64,000 nucleotides of DNA from Parasponia andersonii (taxonomy: Eukaryota > Streptophyta > Magnoliopsida > Rosales > Cannabaceae): assembly GCA_002914805.1 (NCBI GenBank), contig JXTB01000146.1, positions 124,001 to 188,000 on the forward strand. Reading direction: 5' to 3'. The notes under the pieces were generated by a model, which did no database searches, was not told where the DNA came from, and worked only from the letters and a program-made list of their open reading frames with translations. Position numbers and translations under genes: made by a program. This document shows positions 57,176 to 64,000 of this stretch, one piece after another (position 1 is the first letter of the stretch; each line of letters opens with the position of its first letter).

Positions 57176-60100
57176 TTAGATAAAGTTTCTGATGTCCAAA
57201 GACTTAACATCAACCATCTCTTCATCCTTGAATTCCTCCCTGCAAATCGGTAAAGTGAAAGACAATGCATCAATTCCATACTTATATTTATGATCAACAA
57301 GTCACAAATGATTGCCAAACTAGGGTAAAGCAATTGCCACACAATGTATAGTTCTTTAAGCAATATAAACAATGCTTGGCATCTCTCAATAGTTCTTTCC
57401 GAACTTATATGTGATATAGAACTAGAAGAGGTGGACAAGCTTTTAAATTAGACTAGAGACTTCTCACATTTATTCAACGACATCCATTGCAACCAGTAAA
57501 TACAACTTGATCAAGTCGTCAGACATTCTTGGCAAACCACTCTAGAACATATCATACTTAATCCCATTGCCCATCATATTTTTTTTCACTTTTTGAAAGG
57601 ACAAAAAGAAATTGTATGTAATGCCTTGAGAAAATACCGCTTCTTTTGAGTGTCCATTGCCTCAAGAGCATCCTTCTTCAGCTCCTCCAATTGTGCTTTG
57701 GCAATTTTGAGTTCTAATTGCTCTTCATATTTTGGAAGATCTTCCTTCCGAATTCCAAGCCTAACAAGACAAGGCTATAGAAAGTTAGAAATACCATATC
57801 ATTACATAAACAATGGAAGCAACCACTATAACTAGTAGATTTTAGTTTCAAATGCCTAAAAAGGTTAACTATTACCAGAGTATTTAGAGCCATACACATA
57901 AAGGAGAAGGATATAACAACCATTCAACTAATATATCATGTCAGCCTTAAAATCTCGAAACTATTAAACGTCCATGGGATACAAATACCTCTACCTCTAC
58001 TAGCATTAGATTAAAAACTGAAAAGACAAGGACAGTTGCACAGAATATGTTACGCGGCAAAAAGAAACAAAGGCAAAGAAAGTTCCAGGGTTGTAAGACA
58101 ATGTCACTACATATCAGGATACCATTCAATGATAGGTAGAGCAGATAACTAGCTCTTCTTCATTCATCTCTCATTCAATTGCTATGTTATAAAATAAAGG
58201 TCATGATCTATATATCCAGAGAATTGGAGAAGAATTTATCATCTCACAATCAATTATTCAAAACAATATGCACTCACAAAACTATCCAATACATAATATC
58301 AAGGGAAGTAAGAAAGAAATCTGAGCTTCACAACAGTGGACATTAGACCAGTGACATCTATTCAAATATGCACAAACAAAAAGAAATTTTAACTTTACAC
58401 ATACTTCTTGTTGATTTTATCAAACTCTGCCAAGAGAAGAGCCATTCCTTTCTTGTCATTCCTCAGAAGAGGCCTTTTCAGTTCCTTCTCGACTTTCTCC
58501 AAGGCATCAAACATCAAAGCTTCTGCACCAAGTTCATCAGTGAGACCTCGCCTGCAACAAAGGTTAGAGAGGGACAAAGAAGAATAAATCTACATAAACT
58601 TATCAAATGAAAAATAATATAGACAGCTTGGACTTCCAATACGTGATGGTGTCAATGTATTCATAACAATTAACCAATATAGATTACCGAACCATACAAT
58701 TCAAGACTCGGGGAAGTTTAAGATGTAAAAGACTAACAAAAGTGACACAAATAAACAGACATTAAATAGACACACGTTTGGTAGATGGATAAATAACAGT
58801 TTTCTGAACTTGAGGACCTAAAAGCTATACATAAACTTTAAGAATGTGTGAATCTAAGAAGTAACAGCTAAAAAGACAAAATGAACATAAATACTTGATC
58901 CTTATTTCCTTCAATGTCAGCAGATATGTGCGAGCATCTGGGATATCTTGTGTACGTGTCTGAATGGTATATTGGATGCGTTGAGATTCTGAGAATAAGT
59001 CTGCCCTGCAGAATTATATACAGGACAATGTAGCATCGTAAGAATTAGTACAATCCCATAGAACGAAAAAAAAATGACGAATGCTAATTGCTAACCTTCC
59101 TCTTTCAATATAAATAATAAAGACAACAGAAGTTGAAGAAAATAGTAACACGATCAACAGTTTAAGAAAGTGTTCAGTAAATCAAACAAAGCCAAATGTA
59201 ATATCAACAAAACTTGAAAATTGTGTTATGCATTTGGGAATAGCAAGGGAGAGGTTTACTGATTACACCTAGTACTACATGGTTTTGAATACTGATTATA
59301 AAATATTTGTCAATCTCACTTGTTATTTTGTCAATAAAACGAAAATTGGAAAGAAATGACATGCAGTAAAGAATAACGAGAAGGTTGTCTGCTGACTGTA
59401 CCAAGTCCACTGTGTATCAAAGAATAATCAAAAGTTGTTTTTAGTTTATTCTTATTTTTATTTTTTTTTAATTTTCTGGGGAAATAATCAGAGGATATTT
59501 GTCAATATCTCTTCTGAAAAATAAAAAAGTATTGCTAAATTATATTATATTCTAATAATGTCAAAATAAAAAAGAAAATAATAATAAAAGAATAATGAAA
59601 GAAAATACTCACTTCTCCCGCACTGTTTTCATGACCTTAGCATATTGAGCTACTGCAGCTGGATCCTCTGGATCAATTGTGATCTTCTCCTTCCGAAGTA
59701 CATCCAAGGCTGTCTCAAATTTCTTCTTAACCTCCAGAAATATGTTCTTCAACATCTCTTTTTGCCACTCAAACATAAGTACATTATCAGTAATGGTGAC
59801 CATAGGTGCAAAATTTATAAAAAAACCAAATAACACATAAAAGTACCAAATTAAAAGGGAATACAAAACATTACATACTAAGGGCTACAATGCTTATAAT
59901 CAATTGATACAACAACTGAAAGTTGAGATCAACTTGAAAGATAACACTTTGTGAGAAATTTCTTTCAATCACCACAATTACAAATGTGCAACCATGTAGA
60001 CATGCACAAGGCCTCACACATGCACAAAGGTGGAAGTTGGCCCATTTTGCAACTTGACAAAGCTATGATATTCTTAGTTAGGATAAGGAACTACCACGAT

Positions 60101-61161
60101 TTGTCAAGACAAAGCAGGAAGAACATAACAAGATCTAGTTTTTAACTCACCATCTCCCTTAAGAGCAGCAGGGCGGCCAGCTTCTTTGGCAAAGAGGCGG
60201 ACTGGAATAGCATGCTCCCGCTGTAGAAGGACTCGATTGGTATACTGTAACAATCAGAAAAGAATCACACTCAATATATCAAGAGTACACGAAAGTGGGG
60301 ACAAAATAAATATATGGAGTGTACAAAAAGACCGAAGTGAAGAAAAATACAGCGCCCATATTTTAATTGGAATACGATTTATCATTTTGGCAGGCTATAA
60401 TATTGGGGTTGCTTCTCATCCGTATTGATTTCAAAACAAGATTAATAATACCCTCGAAATTTGTTCGTATCATAAAATTCCCTCTACATTTGGTGCCCTT
60501 GTGAATTTTTAACACGTTAAAGCCATTTTACTTCTATATACAAATCGAAGTCGATAAGTCTGACTCGAAACCTTCAAGGCTGAGCCGTTTAACATGACAT
60601 AGAAAAAGAAAACCCCAGACTGAGTTCCTGAGTTCTTAATCCATTTTCCCAATTCAAACGACAATGCAAAACAAATATGTGCCCAAAATTACCATTTCCC
60701 TACTAATTAAAACCATATATATAATCCTAAAGGGCATCTCACTTCGCAGATCTACTGAACCCTCCCTTCTACCATTCAACTCCACCATCAAAGACAAGAA
60801 AAAAAAAAAAAAAACCCACAAAATAAGAAAAACCAATAAAGAAATTAATGGGAAAGAAGCTCCAATCACCAAAATCAACCCATTAAGTTATCAAACAATA
60901 CGAGAAACTTAAAAAAAAATGAAATTAAATTGATCATTTTCGAACCAATTACACCATAATCAAGCAGTAACTTTTGGATCTAATTTTAACCAAATAATGT
61001 ATACATACATGCGTGTGTATATATATAAAGCGCATAGATTGGGAATCGAAATAGGGAAGGGAGAGGAATAATTGAAAAAATGAAGCAGCGATCGGAGAAA
61101 GGTGGATGGATGATTGGCTTACCAGCCTGGATTGGGCTAAAGCGCGGAACCTGAAGGCCAT
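57176..61161 (-). CDS. MGP1: Mitochondrial F1Fo ATP synthase 24-kDa subunit (FAd/MGP1)
   Basis: Seven exons (61123-61161, 60151-60244, 59613-59757, 58895-59005, 58405-58551, 57638-57760, 57176-57239) give 240 aa, equal to the usual plant length. The N terminus MAFRFRALAQSRLYTNR is Arg-rich with no acidic residue, as expected for a mitochondrial presequence. The mature part is a highly charged helical protein: EMLKNIFLEVKKKFETALDV, ITIDPEDPAAVAQYAKVMKT, RGLTDELGAEALMFDALEKV, ending DVKSLDIRNFI. It is a plant-specific peripheral subunit of complex V, needed for pollen development in Arabidopsis. Exon-intron phases all agree, and one junction uses a tandem AG acceptor (59758/59756), with the upstream AG needed for frame. 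No defect is seen. Confidence 0.95.
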
Positions 61162-61189
61162 GATCGGAGCTCGATTTTGGGTATTGAGG

Positions 61190-61203
61190 GGATTAGGGTT
61201 TGG
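61190..61203 (-). promoter_or_regulatory. Telo-box upstream of MGP1
   Basis: AAACCCTAA on the minus strand (61193-61201), 32-40 bp upstream of the start codon, so probably in the 5' leader or core promoter. Confidence 0.5.
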
Positions 61204-63302
61204 TTTCAGAGAGGGATGAACGAGGGAATATGAATTATGAGGACAAAGGCGACTGAGTCACTCGCCATCTGAGACTTTCAGAGAGCGCGCGTGAGACTGG
61301 AATAGAGCTTCCCCTTTCGCTCGCATTTAACGACGTCGTATCACAATTTCTTTCGCACAAACCCGAACAAATAAATTAAAATAAAATTGCTAACCGAAGA
61401 ATTTGGACTTAAGAATTACAATTCTATCCATTTACCAACGGGTATCCGCCTCTAATAGTGCTGGGTGGATAATCCGAATACTTCAAACAAACCAATGACT
61501 TGTTTGTATAGACTTTGATTTTGTAATTTTTGTTTTTTTTTTTAAATAAAAAAAATGGTTAGATCTTCTCAATAATTTGGTTGATAAGATCTTCGGCCTT
61601 CATTTTATTTTAGCTTTTGAGGGGATTATTTTATTTAATAAAATAAAAAACAGAAAATAAAAAAAATTTCCAAACAAACTCTAAATGTTCTAAAACCCAA
61701 TAAGGTAAATGTGTTGGGGTACTGCTCGTTTACTTGACCTAAGTAGTAAAATATATAAAGAAAAGTAAAATATATATATATATATATAGTTGTCAATCTA
61801 GTAGGTATAAAAATTTATTAACCAAAATGATACTTATGAATAAATAAAAAAAAATACTTACTGAATTGATGTTCATATATATATATTTACATATATGTAT
61901 AAGCACATATAGTTAAGGGTGTTAGAGCATATAGTTAAGGGTGTTAGAGCAATAAAGAAAATTATCTCATGGAAATCAATTAAAAAAATAAGAAAATATA
62001 TATATGTATGTTATATATATTTACATATATGAATAAGCACATATGAGTAAGGGTGCTAGAGCAATAAAAAAAAAAATTATGGCAGGGAAGTCCATATTAA
62101 CAATTACATTTCAATTTGATGGTTAAAGAAGAAATACGATTTATTTTTTGTAGTAATCCTTACCAATATATTTTTCCAGCAAAAAAAAGAACTCTTACCA
62201 ATATATTTAATTGTCTAACGATTTATTAGTTTTCCTTTCAATATGTGATAAAGAAAAAAACTCCCGTTGTTTTCATTCTCTATCATTTAACTAATCATTT
62301 ACTTAGTGTGGTCTACTTTAAAAAAACATAGGTGAATGAAAAGTATGTTACATTATTATTTGTGATTTTTGTGCCTTAATTATAAGTGTCCCTAATATTG
62401 GTGTCCCTAATATTAGTCATCAATAAATACGTAAGATACCAAGTTTATTTCTATTAGTGAAGCATTATTACTTTTACATTGTAATAAGATTTGTTTTTTC
62501 CTTTACATTCTTTTCTATTATTTTTTTTTAAATTCTTCAAAATACAATTTATCCATGATTTCGAATGAAAAATACGATTTATCCTTTTGATAAATATGCA
62601 TTATCTTTTATAGAATATAAAAATAGATGACAATTCTCCTCTTAAATGACTAACTGAGTCATTAAAAAATTAGAAAAAGAGTCATTAAAAAAGTCATTTT
62701 GAATCCAAATGCTCCTAATGGCGTCGTGGCTTATGCCTTTGCAATTTTTTCGACAAATTGGATTTTTTTGTGACCATAAGTTTTTTAAGGACATAAAACC
62801 AGGCTCCACATGTTGTAAAAGACAAAGATGCCCTCACATCCCGAATACCGACATGCCATCCCACAAATCCGATTTTCCTATGTGAAAATCCAAAAAGAGG
62901 AGAGGGGGAAGTGTTCTCTTCAATCCTTTTAAAACCTCCCCGAAAATCTCGGTGCAAATTGAGAAATCCCACAGAAAACCTCCCTCAATCCTTTTTAAAA
63001 TCAATTTCTCCTCCTTTCAAGCACTCTAGAAACATCCATTTTGTTAGTTTTTGAGGCAAAATGGCAAAGACCCATTTTTCACAAAGGGAGATGTCAAAAT
63101 ATTTCGTGCCTTCTTCAAAGAGCCTAACCCAATAAACGCTTGACTTGAACAGCAAACAAACAGTAGAAGCGTCGGCAAGTGAAGTAAAAATTAGTACTTT
63201 ACATATTTTTTGAATAAAAATGTTTGTTTTGGACCCTGAAATAGTGGAAAGCTCTCATTTTTTTTTCCCCCTTCTTTTTTTTTTTTTTTTTTTTTTTTTT
63301 TT
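61204..63302. other. Intergenic, AT-rich with small duplications
   Basis: No gene recognised. A segment with ATAAGCACATAT and AGGGTGTTAGAGCA occurs at 61898-61955 (its second half twice in tandem) and again at 62032-62066. AT run near 61771-61788. The 85-residue frame at 62715-62972 shows no motif. Confidence 0.55.
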
Positions 63303-63688
63303 NNNNNNNNNNNNNNNNNNNNNNNNNNNNNNNNNNNNNNNNNNNNNNNNNNNNNNNNNNNNNNNNNNNNNNNNNNNNNNNNNNNNNNNNNNNNNNNNNN
63401 NNNNNNNNNNNNNNNNNNNNNNNNNNNNNNNNNNNNNNNNNNNNNNNNNNNNNNNNNNNNNNNNNNNNNNNNNNNNNNNNNNNNNNNNNNNNNNNNNNNN
63501 NNNNNNNNNNNNNNNNNNNNNNNNNNNNNNNNNNNNNNNNNNNNNNNNNNNNNNNNNNNNNNNNNNNNNNNNNNNNNNNNNNNNNNNNNNNNNNNNNNNN
63601 NNNNNNNNNNNNNNNNNNNNNNNNNNNNNNNNNNNNNNNNNNNNNNNNNNNNNNNNNNNNNNNNNNNNNNNNNNNNNNNNNNNNNNNN
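63303..63688. other. Assembly gap (386 N)
   Basis: Run of N directly after a poly-T tract of more than 25 bases, so the gap probably reflects a homopolymer or repeat that failed to assemble. Any open frame over it is meaningless. Confidence 0.99.
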
Positions 63689-64000
63689 GATATTAACTAA
63701 AAAGTGTAAACTGGCTAGCTGTCCACCTTTGCTAGTTGTCATGACCAAATAAAGAAGGTGTTGAATCAGGCAATTAATTGCCTCAAAAACTGCAGCTATA
63801 AATCAAAAGATTTGGCATGTGTTGAGTTGCTTTCTATAGTCCCATTTAGGCTGCCACGATCCAAGAGATTAATGGCCTCCTATTGCTACCACCAAAATCC
63901 AAGGGATTTAGCTCTTTAGTATTATCTTTATCATTATTTCCATGATTTGCTTCCTTAATATGCCCCCTCAAGCTGACGTGGGAAGATGACTGAACACCTA
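63689..64000. other. Sequence after gap, possible retroelement flank
   Basis: No coding similarity. CCCCCTCAAGCTGACGTGG near 63963-63981 resembles a phrase common near plant Copia elements, but this is only a recollection-level hint. Confidence 0.25.

Noticed and set aside
63191..63748. Long open frames across the N run
   Set aside because: They are mostly unknown bases and poly-T.

Overview
This 64 kb window is plant nuclear DNA. It is AT-rich and gene-poor, has genes with many GT-AG introns, and is full of Ty3/gypsy and Copia LTR debris, Mutator-type MITEs, tRNA-derived SINEs and a LINE fragment. All four gene models are highly conserved in land plants, and two carry plastid or mitochondrial targeting-like N termini. 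Repeat type and low GC suggest a dicot, possibly a woody rosid, but the species cannot be fixed from the sequence. I see no prokaryotic-type system, CRISPR array or gene cluster.

Layout. 1-1310: decayed gypsy element, with LTR tail, primer-binding site, gag and an inverted protease scrap. 3914-5695 (-): violaxanthin de-epoxidase-related protein (VDR), 2 exons. 8390-8510: SINE. 8920-12332 (-): SLOW GREEN 1-like plastid TPR protein, 4 exons, with a LINE fragment in its last intron. 12767-13518: solo LTR with perfect 5-bp target-site duplication (TSD). 13.5-36.2 kb: about 22 kb without a recognisable cellular gene. It holds a 1-kb MITE, a Copia integrase scrap, a 7.4-kb imperfect palindrome made of two inverted long LTRs (one still attached to a gypsy pol tail) and two blocks of TAGTAAC-type degenerate repeats. 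36412-51757 (+): complete 26-exon RNA cytidine acetyltransferase gene (NAT10/Kre33 family, 1021 aa), whose introns carry two Mutator-type MITEs, a SINE and several local tandem duplications. 51.8-56.7 kb: repeats, including a 1.2-kb MITE with perfect 9-bp TSD. 57176-61161 (-): 7-exon mitochondrial ATP synthase 24-kDa subunit (MGP1, 240 aa). 61.2-64 kb: AT-rich sequence with an assembly gap.

The genes are not an operon. They serve separate housekeeping jobs: plastid lipocalin-like enzyme relative, chloroplast biogenesis, rRNA/tRNA acetylation and mitochondrial ATP synthase. A shared theme is the promoter type. NAT10, SG1 and MGP1 carry site II (TGGGCY) and/or telo-box (AAACCCTA) motifs close upstream, as is usual for plant ribosome-biogenesis and organelle genes. 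All splice junctions were chosen by eye, and the joined frames close without a break in all four models.
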